DNA of 64,000 bases from Yoonia sediminilitoris (GTDB lineage Bacteria; Pseudomonadota; Alphaproteobacteria; Rhodobacterales; Rhodobacteraceae), in the NCBI RefSeq assembly GCF_003058085.1, contig NZ_QBUD01000013.1:1-64000 (forward strand). The letters run 5' to 3'. Both the position numbers and the translations under genes were made by a program. Positions 14,376 to 22,835 of the stretch are shown piece by piece; the first letter of the stretch is position 1; the number at the start of each line of letters is the position of its first letter. Below the pieces are notes generated by a model. The model was not told the DNA's origin and searched no databases. It was given only the letters and a program-made list of their open reading frames with translations.

Positions 14376-14747
14376 TTAGGCCAGTTCGACCTCTGCGCCA
14401 GCTGCTTCCAGCTTTGCTTTGATCTCTTCAGCTTCGTCCTTGGACGCGCCTTCTTTGATCTTGCCGCCAGCTTCAACCAGATCCTTGGCTTCTTTCAGGC
14501 CCAGACCTGTGATGCCGCGGACTTCTTTGATGACGTTGATTTTGGATGCGCCGGGGCTCTTCAGCACAACATCAAATTCAGTCTTTTCTTCTGCAGCTTC
14601 GCCACCTTCAGCGGGGCCAGCCATCATCACTGCGCCGCCAGCTGCGGGCTCGATGCCATACTCGTCCTTGAGGATGGTTTTCAGTTCTTGCGCTTCGAGA
14701 AGGGTCAGACCAACGATCTCTTCAGCCAGTTTTTTCAGATCAGCCAT
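14376..14747 (-). CDS. rplL: 50S ribosomal protein L7/L12
   Basis: The 123-residue acidic L7/L12 forms the ribosomal stalk that recruits translation factors. It has the N-terminal dimerisation domain ([20 protein letters not shown]), an alanine- and glycine-rich hinge near residues 35-55, and the conserved C-terminal domain ([20 protein letters not shown]). Downstream of rplJ by about 68 nt and upstream of rpoB, the usual order. Confidence 0.98.
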   Translation of the reverse strand: MADLKKLAEEIVGLTLLEAQELKTILKDEYGIEPAAGGAVMMAGPAEGGEAAEEKTEFDVVLKSPGASKINVIKEVRGITGLGLKEAKDLVEAGGKIKEGASKDEAEEIKAKLEAAGAEVELA

Positions 14748-14815
14748 TTTATGCTTTCCGTTCGTTTTAAGTGTGTTCCAACGTGAGGGCAGACCCCCAA
14801 GTCAATTCAGATGCT

Positions 14816-15328
14816 TTATGCAGCTTTCTCTTCGATGGTCGAAAGAATGCTCGCGATGTTCGAAGCAGGCGCGCCAATGGCCCCGGCGATGTTGCTTGCA
14901 GGTGCCCCGATGCAGCCCGCGATAGAAGCGATAAGCTCCTCGCGCGATGGCATCCCGGCAACGGCTTTCACACCAGCCACGTCCAGTGCAGTTTCACCCA
15001 TTGCACCACCCAGAATAACGAGCTTTTCGTTACCCTTGGCGTACTTATCCACGACCTTCGCAGCAGCGACTGGGTCTTCGGAATAGGCAAGCACGGTCAT
15101 GCCTTCGAGGTATTCACCGATGCTTGCGCATGGCTTACCCTCGACGGCGATCTTGGCGAGCTTGTTCTTGGCTACGCGCACGGACCCACCAGCGTCACGC
15201 ATTTGCGCGCGCAAGTCCTGCATTTCGGCAACTGTCATGCCTTCGTAGCGGGCAACCACTACGACGCCAGAGCTTTCAAAGATCTGGCCGAGGTCTTCGA
15301 CCAGCTGTTCTTTTTGTGCTCTATCCAC
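14816..15328 (-). CDS. rplJ: 50S ribosomal protein L10
   Basis: A 170-residue L10, the anchor of the L7/L12 stalk. I start it at a GTG at 15328, giving (V/M)[19 protein letters not shown], which matches L10 family N-termini. TGGAG lies seven bases upstream. An upstream in-frame start at 15367 would add a 13-residue non-homologous extension. The C-terminus has alanine-rich repeats (GAPASN twice) before the L12-binding helix. The leader upstream, which in other bacteria is the binding site for L10 autoregulation, is structured here too. Confidence 0.95.
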   Translation of the reverse strand: MDRAQKEQLVEDLGQIFESSGVVVVARYEGMTVAEMQDLRAQMRDAGGSVRVAKNKLAKIAVEGKPCASIGEYLEGMTVLAYSEDPVAAAKVVDKYAKGNEKLVILGGAMGETALDVAGVKAVAGMPSREELIASIAGCIGAPASNIAGAIGAPASNIASILSTIEEKAA

Positions 15329-15725
15329 AGTTTTACTCCAAGTTTGGCACCGGGTTTGGCCCGGCACCGGCTCTCATTTGTGTCACACGGCGAACCGCCC
15401 GACAGTCTACAGTCCATATGCAAACGGGGCGCGCCAGACGTGACCGGGGAGAACCCCGAAAAATCTGGTCTATCCCGTCTCAGGCAGGAATTAGCGGCAC
15501 GCTGTGCCAACCCACCGTCTCGGACGAATAAAGGCCCGAACGAATCAATCCTTCGGGCCTGTGGGCTGTTTAAGGTTGTCAGCGCAAAATGTGAACCCCT
15601 AACATTCAACAACCTTTGCGTGCTTGGCACAGCTCGAAGGGAAAGAGCTTCGGGCTGCGAAAAAGTCTTTTGTCCGTCTTGCTTTATGCGCTAAGGGGGA
15701 TGGCATTAGAAATCAATTTGAGTTC
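15329..15725 (-). promoter_or_regulatory. Divergent region with rplJ leader and candidate promoter
   Basis: This stretch of about 400 nt separates rplJ from the divergent sulfatase gene. On the minus strand TTCACA (15595-15590) and TAAACA (15572-15567), 17 nt apart, are the best promoter I can see for rplJL. AGGCCCGAA at 15532-15540 pairs perfectly with TTCGGGCCT at 15552-15560, giving a 9-bp stem near the expected transcript start. The remaining 200 nt would be the rplJ leader, where L10-type autoregulation is expected. The promoter call is tentative. Confidence 0.4.
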
Positions 15726-17546
15726 ATGCAAACTTTCGCTTCCATTTTCCGTGGCGCAATCCATCAGAAACACATTCTGGGTCTCGGGTTTGCCTTTGCC
15801 TTGGTGCTTCTTGTCACTTGGGCACACCGCGTTGTCATCATGCTGATCTATTATGACAACATAAGGTATGGCTCGCATTACCGATCCAAAGATGGCTACA
15901 ACGCCGGTGCAGAGTATCTCCGCGAATTCTGGCCTGCAATTGCATTGGGCATGAAAAGCGACGTTCTTTTTGCTGCTGCGGTTGCGTTGGTTTTGACCTT
16001 TTTCGGGCGCATTGGACTGTACGCTGGTTTGACCGGACTGGCGTTCTTCTATGCCGCCAATTCGGAACATATCCGATATAATGAATCCAACATCGATCTG
16101 TCTCAGGCCGGTCTGGCGCTTGATCCAACTTTTATTGCGGGCCAATCGACGCAATCGCTCTTTGTTATTGCGATACTCTTCCTGGGGATTTTCCTGCTCA
16201 CGCTTTGGTTCGCGCGCAGGCCAATTGTCCGCGCGGGAATCGCCATATTTGTCGGTGTCGTTGGTATCGTCGTTGCGCTCATTCCTGCGGAAATTCGTTA
16301 TGATCAACCGATCTGGATGCAATCTCACCCAATGACACCACAGCTGGGTTTTGTTGAGGTTCCAACGGACGACCGCGACTTTGTCAGCACTCCATTGACC
16401 AGCCCTCCGGCGCCAATCCAACCGGTTGCCGGGCAATTCAACGTGCTGATGGTCTACCTTGAGGGGCTTTCAGAAACGAGTCTTTCAATTTCCGATATGT
16501 CACATGTTCAACAATTGGCGGACAATAACATTCACTTCCGCCAGTATTTTGGCCATCAGGTGCTTACAGCCAATGGACTCTATTCAACACATACGGCGCG
16601 ACTTCCTTATTTTACCAGCGTTCCAATGCGATGGTATGAACTTGACGCCTCATCGCCCGAGGTCGAAACAGCGCTCCCCCGGCTGCTAAAGGACATTGGC
16701 TATCAGACCGCCTTCATACAATCGGCACCGCTGGGTTTCATGCGCAAGGATGAAAAACTGCCATTCCTGGGCTACGATCTTGTCGTTGGCGGTGACCAAT
16801 TCACAAGTGCACATCAACGCAATGGCTGGGGCGTGGATGACCTCACACTCATGGAAGAGACACTGGCCCAGATCGATCGGTTTGATCCCGACCGCCCGTG
16901 GTTTACGTCCATTCTGACAACTGGCACGCACAGTCCCTATAATGTGCCCGCTGAATTCCTGCCAAACGCAGGCCGCGACAGATACAGGGCAAGCCGCTAT
17001 GCCGATGATGCAGTTGCTGCCCTCATGCAGGGCCTGACCGAGCGCGATCTCTTGAAAAATACGGTCGTAGTCATCACGTCCGACGAATCCCGCGAATATT
17101 CCTCTGATCTCCCTCTTGAAACGGAAGTACGACGCAGCTGGTTGCCACTGGTGATTGTTCACCCCAACGGCACAAGGACTTCAATCGACGGCCCCGTAGC
17201 AATGATGGACGTTCGCGACCTCGTCCTTGCCGCCACGGGCGACCTGACACGCGCCAAAATTGATGCAATCACTAACCAGCGCGACATATTTATGTTCGGC
17301 AATGCGCGACTTCGGCAATTCTTTTATTACGAGGCCCCGTCAAAGCAACTCTTTGCTTGCGATACGAGTCAATTCATCTGCACCCTCTATGCTGATGTCA
17401 GCGATCTTCGTGACCTGAGTGATGCCAGAGAATTGCAGCTCAACCGGTTTCCAGAACTTGAGAAAATGATCCGCGACAGAGAGGGTGAAAACATCTATTG
17501 CGAAACGGATCTTGCGGTCTGCGAGGGATCTGGCGCAATAGACTGA
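15726..17546 (+). CDS. LtaS-type membrane sulfatase / phosphoethanolamine-type transferase
   Basis: The 606-residue protein has about five N-terminal membrane helices in residues 10-200 and an extracytoplasmic alkaline-phosphatase-fold sulfatase domain. It begins near NVLMVYLEGLSE and continues through TTGTHSPY and VVITSDESREY, which correspond to metal and substrate motifs of LtaS-like lipoteichoic-acid-synthase relatives. In Gram-negatives such enzymes transfer phosphoglycerol or phosphoethanolamine groups to periplasmic glycans or lipids. I prefer the ATG at 15726; a TTG at 15624 gives 640 residues. It lies on the plus strand between rplA and rplJ, breaking a normally contiguous ribosomal cluster. 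The substrate is unknown. Confidence 0.8.
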   Translation: MQTFASIFRGAIHQKHILGLGFAFALVLLVTWAHRVVIMLIYYDNIRYGSHYRSKDGYNAGAEYLREFWPAIALGMKSDVLFAAAVALVLTFFGRIGLYAGLTGLAFFYAANSEHIRYNESNIDLSQAGLALDPTFIAGQSTQSLFVIAILFLGIFLLTLWFARRPIVRAGIAIFVGVVGIVVALIPAEIRYDQPIWMQSHPMTPQLGFVEVPTDDRDFVSTPLTSPPAPIQPVAGQFNVLMVYLEGLSETSLSISDMSHVQQLADNNIHFRQYFGHQVLTANGLYSTHTARLPYFTSVPMRWYELDASSPEVETALPRLLKDIGYQTAFIQSAPLGFMRKDEKLPFLGYDLVVGGDQFTSAHQRNGWGVDDLTLMEETLAQIDRFDPDRPWFTSILTTGTHSPYNVPAEFLPNAGRDRYRASRYADDAVAALMQGLTERDLLKNTVVVITSDESREYSSDLPLETEVRRSWLPLVIVHPNGTRTSIDGPVAMMDVRDLVLAATGDLTRAKIDAITNQRDIFMFGNARLRQFFYYEAPSKQLFACDTSQFICTLYADVSDLRDLSDARELQLNRFPELEKMIRDREGENIYCETDLAVCEGSGAID

Positions 17547-17618
17547 CCAATCGGGTCAGAAAACGGTGTCAGAGGAATTGTACGCACCAAGCGTCCTCGA
17601 CCAAACAAGCTCCCAACG

Positions 17619-17777
17619 ATGCAGACTTTGGGGCCTACCGACGCCGCACTTTACGAGCCAGAAAGACACGGGCGAAGCACGGTTCGCCTGCTATCCCCGG
17701 CGCTTCAGAAAAAGATCAACGACCAGCGCCGGCTTGCCGATGATATTTTCCGCGGCGTTGAAAGGAGCGAATTTTAG
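17619..17777 (+). CDS. Possible 52-residue protein or gene remnant
   Basis: A short open frame from ATG 17619 to TAG 17777 reads with protein-like composition (RLLSPALQKKINDQRRLADD). It lies in the same frame as the upstream sulfatase, and no other stop falls between the sulfatase TGA at 17544 and 17777. There is no clear ribosome-binding site. It may be a real small protein, a decayed former C-terminus, or chance. I recognise no family. Confidence 0.25.
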   Translation: MQTLGPTDAALYEPERHGRSTVRLLSPALQKKINDQRRLADDIFRGVERSEF

Positions 17778-17851
17778 GGCTTTGCGCTGTGCCACCCAAT
17801 CCCGGAAAATAATCTTATGACTTTCTTACGAAGCCAATCTGCGCCCCACCA

Positions 17852-17882
17852 AATGAAAACGGCAGGCCAAAATGGCCTGCCG
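17852..17882 (-). terminator. Intrinsic terminator downstream of rplA
   Basis: CGGCAGGCCA (17860-17869) and TGGCCTGCCG (17873-17882) form a perfect 10-bp stem with a 3-nt loop. On the minus strand it is followed by TTTTC, 27 nt after the rplA stop. It ends the rplK-rplA transcript before the sulfatase insertion, so rplJ needs its own promoter. Confidence 0.8.
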
Positions 17883-17908
17883 CACACCGCCTGAGGCGAT
17901 TTTTGAGA

Positions 17909-18610
17909 TTACGCGTTGCCAGTGGCCGACGACACGTCGATTGATACGCCGGGGCCCATGGTCGAGCTGACAGCGATCTTTTTCATGTAGGTGCCTTTGG
18001 CGCCTGTTGGCTTTGCCTTGCTGACCGCGTCAACAAAGGCAAGCATGTTTTCCTTGATCTGCTCAGCGCTGAATGACGCCTTGCCAATGCCTGCATGCAC
18101 AACGCCAGCTTTCTCGGCCTTGAACTGTACCTGACCGCCCTTGGCCGCTTCGACAGCTTCCTTGACGTCCATGGTCACGGTGCCAACACGTGGGTTTGGC
18201 ATCAGGTTGCGTGGGCCAAGCACCTTACCCAAACGGCCGACAACGGCCATCATGTCAGGTGTCGCGATGCAACGGTCAAAATCAATGGTGCCGCCCTGAA
18301 CGGTTTCCATCAGGTCCTCTGCACCGACAATATCAGCGCCTGCGGCCTTGGCTTCTTCTGCTTTGTCACCCCGGGCAAAAACAGCAACACGGACGGTCTT
18401 GCCGGTACCGTGCGGCAGGGTCACTGTGCCACGAACCATCTGGTCGGCGTGACGTGGGTCAACGCCCAATGTCATTGCGATTTCGATAGATTCGTCAAAT
18501 TTTGCCTTGGCGTTGTCTTTGACCAAAGATGCGGCTTCTTCCACGGATACATTGTGCTTGTCTGCAAATGCGGCGCGGGCTGCGGTTGTACGCTTACCAA
18601 ATTTTGCCAT
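17909..18610 (-). CDS. rplA: 50S ribosomal protein L1
   Basis: A 233-residue L1, normal length. It begins [20 protein letters not shown] and contains the conserved [19 protein letters not shown] and [16 protein letters not shown] segments. L1 forms the mobile stalk next to the E site and represses its own rplKA mRNA in many bacteria. Its ATG overlaps the rplK stop codon by one base (TAATG), which indicates translational coupling. Confidence 0.98.
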   Translation of the reverse strand: MAKFGKRTTAARAAFADKHNVSVEEAASLVKDNAKAKFDESIEIAMTLGVDPRHADQMVRGTVTLPHGTGKTVRVAVFARGDKAEEAKAAGADIVGAEDLMETVQGGTIDFDRCIATPDMMAVVGRLGKVLGPRNLMPNPRVGTVTMDVKEAVEAAKGGQVQFKAEKAGVVHAGIGKASFSAEQIKENMLAFVDAVSKAKPTGAKGTYMKKIAVSSTMGPGVSIDVSSATGNA

Positions 18611-19035
18611 TACTTCACCTCGATACCCATAGAACGGGCAGAACCCGCGATGATCAGCATTGCGCCTTCGATAGACGTCGCATTGAGGTCTTTCATCTTG
18701 GCTTCGGCGATTTCACGCACCTGCTTGCCAGTGATCGACCCTGCGATCTGCTTGCCCGGCTCTTTAGAGCCTGACTTCAGCTTGGCGGCTTTCTTGATGT
18801 AGTAAGACGCAGGTGGCGTCTTGATTTCCATCGAGAACGACTTGTCCTGATAGTAGGTGATCACAGTCGGGCAAGGGGCGCCGTTTTCCATGTCTGCTGT
18901 CTTGGCGTTGAAGGCCTTACAGAATTCCATGATGTTGATGCCGCGCTGACCCAGCGCTGGACCGACGGGTGGGGAAGGGTTGGCTGCACCTGCAGGAACC
19001 TGCAGTTTGAGCGTACCCATAATCTTCTTGGCCAT
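18610..19035 (-). CDS. rplK: 50S ribosomal protein L11
   Basis: A 141-residue L11, the usual size. It shows the N-terminal [20 protein letters not shown] segment, where Pro-rich residues contact the thiostrepton-binding GTPase centre, and the C-terminal rRNA-binding [16 protein letters not shown] segment. AGGAGAGG lies upstream of the start. It is the first gene of the rplKA pair, about 170 nt after nusG. Confidence 0.98.
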   Translation of the reverse strand: MAKKIMGTLKLQVPAGAANPSPPVGPALGQRGINIMEFCKAFNAKTADMENGAPCPTVITYYQDKSFSMEIKTPPASYYIKKAAKLKSGSKEPGKQIAGSITGKQVREIAEAKMKDLNATSIEGAMLIIAGSARSMGIEVK

Positions 19036-19135
19036 GTGGCCTCTCCTTTATGTCAACACCTTTGGCGCGCGTCGCCGCAGGTTCTTCGTTGTGTGGTCCG
19101 GGTCACTGCGCGCGCGCAGCTTGCCTCCCACATGT

Positions 19136-19163
19136 TTTGCGCGGGAATCACACCCCGCAAAAC
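19136..19163 (-). other. Stem-loop between nusG and rplK
   Basis: TTTTGC(GC)GGG and CCCCGCAAAA make a GC-rich stem with a small bulge and a 9-nt loop in the 170-nt nusG-rplK gap. The run of Ts needed for termination is missing on the minus strand. It may belong to the rplK leader or act as a processing site. Confidence 0.4.
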
Positions 19164-19205
19164 AGATGCCTGCGATTAAAGCCTCAGCTTTGAATGCGCA
19201 AGGAA

Positions 19206-19736
19206 TTACTGCTTGGACACCTGCGTGAACTCAAGTTCAACCGGTGTGGCGCGGCCAAAGATAGACACAGTCACCTTGAGGCGCTGGTTCTCTTCGTCGA
19301 CTTCCTCGACCATTCCGTCGAAGTCCTCGAACGGACCATCATTGACTTTGACCTTTTCGCCGATCTCGTAATGGATCAAGGTGCGTGGCGCTTCTTCACC
19401 TTCCTGAACGCGGCCGAGGATCGCCTGCACTTCGGCATCCCGCATCGGCATCGGGCGGCCTTGGGGGCCAAGAAACCCTGTAACGCGGTTGATTGAGTTG
19501 ATCAGGTGATAGCCTTCATCGGACATTTCCATGTGAACAAGGACATATCCGGGCATAAAGCGGCGCTCTGTCGTGACCTTCTTGTTACGGCGGATTTCAA
19601 TCACTTCTTCGGTTGGAACAAGCACCTCATCAATCTGCTCATCAAGCCCCTGCTCTTCTGCTTTGGTACGGATCGCTTCCGCGATCTTTTTTTCAAAGTT
19701 CGAGAGGACGCTTACCGAATACCAACGTTTAGCCAT
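19206..19736 (-). CDS. nusG: Transcription termination/antitermination protein NusG
   Basis: A 176-residue NusG. The N-terminal NGN domain ([20 protein letters not shown], then [20 protein letters not shown]) binds the polymerase clamp. The C-terminal KOW domain ([20 protein letters not shown]) binds Rho or S10. It follows secE and precedes rplK, the standard arrangement. Confidence 0.98.
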   Translation of the reverse strand: MAKRWYSVSVLSNFEKKIAEAIRTKAEEQGLDEQIDEVLVPTEEVIEIRRNKKVTTERRFMPGYVLVHMEMSDEGYHLINSINRVTGFLGPQGRPMPMRDAEVQAILGRVQEGEEAPRTLIHYEIGEKVKVNDGPFEDFDGMVEEVDEENQRLKVTVSIFGRATPVELEFTQVSKQ

Positions 19737-19790
19737 GGATCAAAAGCACCTTGTCGTCGCCAGCCAAATCCGGCTGCATGTTCCTGTTGA

Positions 19791-19808
19791 TCGCGGAAGA
19801 TTCCGCGA
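19791..19808 (-). other. Perfect short inverted repeat in the secE-nusG gap
   Basis: TCGCGGAA-GA-TTCCGCGA is a perfect 8-bp inverted repeat in the 185-nt gap between secE and nusG. A second GCGGCG..CGCCGC stem follows at about 19824-19847. No gene is visible in the gap. It may act in mRNA processing between the two genes. Confidence 0.4.
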
Positions 19809-19921
19809 CGCCCGAAAATAAAAGCGGCGCGCAACTCGATTCGCCGCACGCCATTTTTTCGGAAGTTTCAGGCTGATACCGCCGCCCCCGATTATTTTCA
19901 AGGGGTGAGTGCGAAAATCAA

Positions 19922-20122
19922 TCAGCCGCCGAAGTAGGACAGCACCGCATTCAGGCCGCCGCGGATTGCCAGATCGACCAAAGAGAAAAAGACCGCTGTG
20001 AGCGCCGCCATGATAAAGACCATGATGGTTGTCATCACGACTTCACGCCGCGTTGGCCAAACCACTTTGGAAATCTCGGCGCGCGTTTCCTGGATAAACT
20101 TGGCGGGGTTGGTGATAGCCAT
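19922..20122 (-). CDS. secE: Preprotein translocase subunit SecE
   Basis: A 66-residue SecE with the conserved cytoplasmic amphipathic segment (FIQETRAEISKVVWPTRREV) and one membrane helix (TTIMVFIMAALTAVFFSLVD). I start it at the ATG at 20122 (MAITNPAKF), which gives the compact one-helix form usual in alphaproteobacteria; AAAGGA lies upstream. Longer in-frame starts reach back toward the sulfotransferase gene. With SecY (right end of the window) it forms the protein-conducting channel core. Confidence 0.95.
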   Translation of the reverse strand: MAITNPAKFIQETRAEISKVVWPTRREVVMTTIMVFIMAALTAVFFSLVDLAIRGGLNAVLSYFGG

Positions 20123-20178
20123 CAGATCGGCATCCTTTGCTGCAACTTTCGCGGACATACGCAGTCTGCGCGATGAAT

Positions 20179-21084
20179 TCAAGCCCGCGGACGCAGCAAT
20201 GTGACTCCATCCATCGCACCAATCGCATCGATCTGGCTGGCATAAGTTTCAGCTGCAGCCCTATGTGTGTCTTCCGAAAAGCAGTCGAATGGCGGAAACG
20301 CCTCTGAAACCGGATGTTGCCGTGACAAGTCTGCTGCTGATTGTTCGATCTGTTGGTGCCCTGTCCCTGCCAAATCCTGCAGTTTTGATACGGCCTGTCC
20401 GGACAGGCTGACATGGATACGTTTGCGGTGCGGCTGCACGAGTTCTGCGTGGTCATGCCCCACCAACCCTGCGCTGATCTGGTCAAAAACCATTCCGTAA
20501 TCCTCGTACTGCCAGACCAGCAACCGTTTGACACCCGTCGCCTGCCGCAACTCTGCCACCAGTGCCTGCCAATCCACGCCGCTCAACGGATTGAGCCGCT
20601 TGAAATCATCAACGGGGGTGACTTTTCCACCCATCAACATCTGACAATAGGCGGAATTCAAAAAACTAGTCGATTGCCTGACGCCCAGCAGGATATCAAA
20701 GCCGCCCACGTCCATTGATTCTGCAAGGTCACTGATTCTTTGCGCCGCATGTGGATAGCGTCGTTCCACCATGCGCCTGCGGGGGGTGTTCAGCACACCG
20801 ATAAAATTTTCCTCGCTCAGAACCAACCGGTGCCCACCCTTGCGCATCCGGTCGACCTGTTCGCGGGGGGTGCGCTTGCGCAGATTTTCCTTGGCCGGGG
20901 GCTTTTTGCCGAACAACGCCGGTATCGTGCGCCCCGGCAGCCGGAAATGCTTTGGCCCGTAATAACGTACACCCACATCCGCCAACGCATCAGAGCTATG
21001 TTCCAGCGACCGCTGCAAATGCGACGTTGCGGTCTTGTGCGCCCCGATATGAAAGGCCACGGAAAAATCAGCGTCTGTCGGCAT
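20179..21084 (-). CDS. Sulfotransferase-like protein
   Basis: The 301-residue protein opens with AFHIGAHKTATSHLQRSLEH. This matches the 5' phosphosulfate-binding loop of PAPS-dependent sulfotransferases (G-x-x-K-[ST]-[AG]-[ST] type). The rest contains Arg/Lys-rich patches and a LLVWQYEDY segment seen in bacterial sulfotransferase-domain proteins. It has no signal peptide. The likely role is sulfation of a cell-surface glycan or small molecule, but the acceptor cannot be read from sequence. It sits between tRNA-Trp and secE on the same strand, 57 nt before secE, an unusual insertion into a housekeeping cluster. Confidence 0.65.
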   Translation of the reverse strand: MPTDADFSVAFHIGAHKTATSHLQRSLEHSSDALADVGVRYYGPKHFRLPGRTIPALFGKKPPAKENLRKRTPREQVDRMRKGGHRLVLSEENFIGVLNTPRRRMVERRYPHAAQRISDLAESMDVGGFDILLGVRQSTSFLNSAYCQMLMGGKVTPVDDFKRLNPLSGVDWQALVAELRQATGVKRLLVWQYEDYGMVFDQISAGLVGHDHAELVQPHRKRIHVSLSGQAVSKLQDLAGTGHQQIEQSAADLSRQHPVSEAFPPFDCFSEDTHRAAAETYASQIDAIGAMDGVTLLRPRA

Positions 21085-21134
21085 GTTGTCTTGTTGATCC
21101 TCCGGCGCGCGGCGATCTGGCCTTGGTCGTGATT

Positions 21135-21210
<76 letters not shown>

Positions 21211-21223
21211 ACGACCGACTGAG

Positions 21224-21252
21224 GAGTTATGCCGAATTGCGGGGCGGATCAA
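21224..21252 (-). promoter_or_regulatory. Probable tRNA-Trp promoter
   Basis: On the minus strand TTGATC (21252-21247) and TAACTC (21229-21224) are 17 nt apart, and the -10 lies about 14 nt before the tRNA 5' end. This fits a short-leader stable-RNA promoter. The match to consensus is moderate. Confidence 0.5.
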
Positions 21253-21289
21253 GAGGGAAGGTGAAGCAGACTTGTCATCGGGGACAGAA

Positions 21290-22027
21290 ATGTCGAAACA
21301 GGGCTCGGATATCCCGACCAAAAGGGCCACAGGCACCATGTCACTGCGTAAGCGACTCGAAAAATCACGGTCTTTGGCCAATGTGGTCGGTGCAATTGCA
21401 TGGGCCTATCTTGCCTTCAGTAACCGCACGACGCGCTGGCAATCTGCAGGGCTTGATGATTTGCGCAAGAGCCTGTCACAAGGGCCAGTGTTGTGTGTCA
21501 CGTGGCATAGTCGCACAATCATGCCCTCGTTCCATTGGCCAGTGGATAGCGGCGGGTTGTCGAGTTTGCACACCACTTCCCCTGTTGCGCGGCTGATCGG
21601 CGTAGTCCAGCGTTATTCTGGACTGCAACCGATGGAGATGTCGGCAAAGCAGTCAAACAGAGCCGCATCGCGGGCGATCCTGAAACGGGTCAAGGAGGGG
21701 GTGAGCATCGGCCTGACGGCGGATGGCCCTACCGGCCCCGCGCTCAAGGTCAAGGATGCCCCGCTGGAATGGGCGCGGATCACTGGCATGCCGATCTATT
21801 GCTACGCCTTTTCCACCACGCGCAGCACAAGGGCCGATACATGGGACAAGATGCTGGTGCCAAAGCCGTTTGGGCGCGGGGCCTTTGTCTTTATCAAACT
21901 GGAATTTGAAGTGCCCCGCAAGGCTGATGCCGCACAGCTTGAGGAGTTGCGCGAACAGATGCGTCAGCAGATGATCGCGGCAACAGCACGTGCCGATGCC
22001 ATGTTGGGTCTGCCGCCCGGTCCCTAA
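21290..22027 (+). CDS. DUF374 lysophospholipid acyltransferase family protein
   Basis: The 245-residue protein belongs to the DUF374 branch of the lysophospholipid/lipid A acyltransferase superfamily. Visible signatures are VTWHSRTIMPSFHW (modified HX4D-like region), then LTADGPTGPALKVKDAPLEW followed by ARITGMPIYCYAFSTTRS. The family transfers acyl groups to membrane lipids or lipid A precursors. The ATG at 21290 has GGGGACA upstream; a TTG six codons earlier is an alternative. Divergent from the tRNA-Trp/secE cluster and convergent with tupA. Confidence 0.85.
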   Translation: MSKQGSDIPTKRATGTMSLRKRLEKSRSLANVVGAIAWAYLAFSNRTTRWQSAGLDDLRKSLSQGPVLCVTWHSRTIMPSFHWPVDSGGLSSLHTTSPVARLIGVVQRYSGLQPMEMSAKQSNRAASRAILKRVKEGVSIGLTADGPTGPALKVKDAPLEWARITGMPIYCYAFSTTRSTRADTWDKMLVPKPFGRGAFVFIKLEFEVPRKADAAQLEELREQMRQQMIAATARADAMLGLPPGP

Positions 22028-22040
22028 AGCCGCGGATGTG

Positions 22041-22835
22041 CTACTTTGCGTTGAAGACGAACAGCGTCTCGCCCTCGATTTGGTAGCCGTCAATCAGGGC
22101 ATTGGCCACGTCACCGGTCAGCCAAGTTTCCAGCGCTGCGACAGCATCGGTTTTCACGTGGGGGTGTTTTTCCGGATTGACGGGCAGATAGGCATATTGG
22201 TTAAAAAGCACAGGATCGCCGGCGAATAGCAAAGCCAGATCACGTTTGTTACCAAAGTTCAGCCAGCTGGCGCGGTCGGCAATGATATAGGCATTGAGGC
22301 TTGACGCCGTGTTCAGACTTGCCCCCATGCCTGCACCAACTTCCTTGTACCAAGCGCCAAGGGTCGCCGCGTCAAACCCGGCGGCGCCCCACAACGAAAG
22401 CTCTTTCTTGTGGGTGCCGCTGTCGTCGCCGCGGCTGACAAAATCGGTTTGCGCATCTGCAATTTGCGCCAATGCGGCCGCAGCCGTATCTGCGCCCACA
22501 ATGGCAGCCGGATCATCGGATGGACCGACAAACACAAAATCATTGTACATGATCTCGCGGCGGTGGGTGCCGTAGCCTGCGGCGACAAACGCATCTTCTG
22601 CCGCTTTCGAATGGACAAGAATGGCATCGACATCGCCCGCCTCGCCCAACCGCAACGCCTGCCCAGTGCCGACGACCAGCAACTGCACCTCAAGCCCGAT
22701 ATCCCCTTGGATTTCCGGCAACAGAATGTCCGCAAGGCCAGAGTTGTGAAAGCTGGTCGTGACAGCCATTTTCATGGTTTCTGCTCGCGCGACACTGGAC
22801 CAGAGCAATGCACAGAGAATGAACAGGCGCATCAT
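22041..22835 (-). CDS. tupA: Tungstate ABC transporter, periplasmic binding protein (TupA type)
   Basis: A 264-residue periplasmic protein with a signal peptide ending near SSVARAETM. TupA-family motifs are clear: AVTTSFHNSGLADILLPEI, VVGTGQALRLGEAGDVDA, ILVHSKAAEDAFVAAGYGTH, IMYNDFVFVGPSDDPA and FVSRGDDSGTHKKELSLW. TupA proteins bind tungstate with very high affinity; some relatives accept molybdate. The ATG overlaps the tupC stop (ATGA). It is the last gene of a long minus-strand array that starts with formate dehydrogenase genes, so the oxyanion is probably the metal for that enzyme. Convergent with the DUF374 gene. Confidence 0.9.
   Translation of the reverse strand: MMRLFILCALLWSSVARAETMKMAVTTSFHNSGLADILLPEIQGDIGLEVQLLVVGTGQALRLGEAGDVDAILVHSKAAEDAFVAAGYGTHRREIMYNDFVFVGPSDDPAAIVGADTAAAALAQIADAQTDFVSRGDDSGTHKKELSLWGAAGFDAATLGAWYKEVGAGMGASLNTASSLNAYIIADRASWLNFGNKRDLALLFAGDPVLFNQYAYLPVNPEKHPHVKTDAVAALETWLTGDVANALIDGYQIEGETLFVFNAK

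Noticed and set aside
19046..19057. TTGACA close to rplK
   Set aside because: It overlaps the rplK ribosome-binding site and has no room for a -10 and transcript start before the gene.
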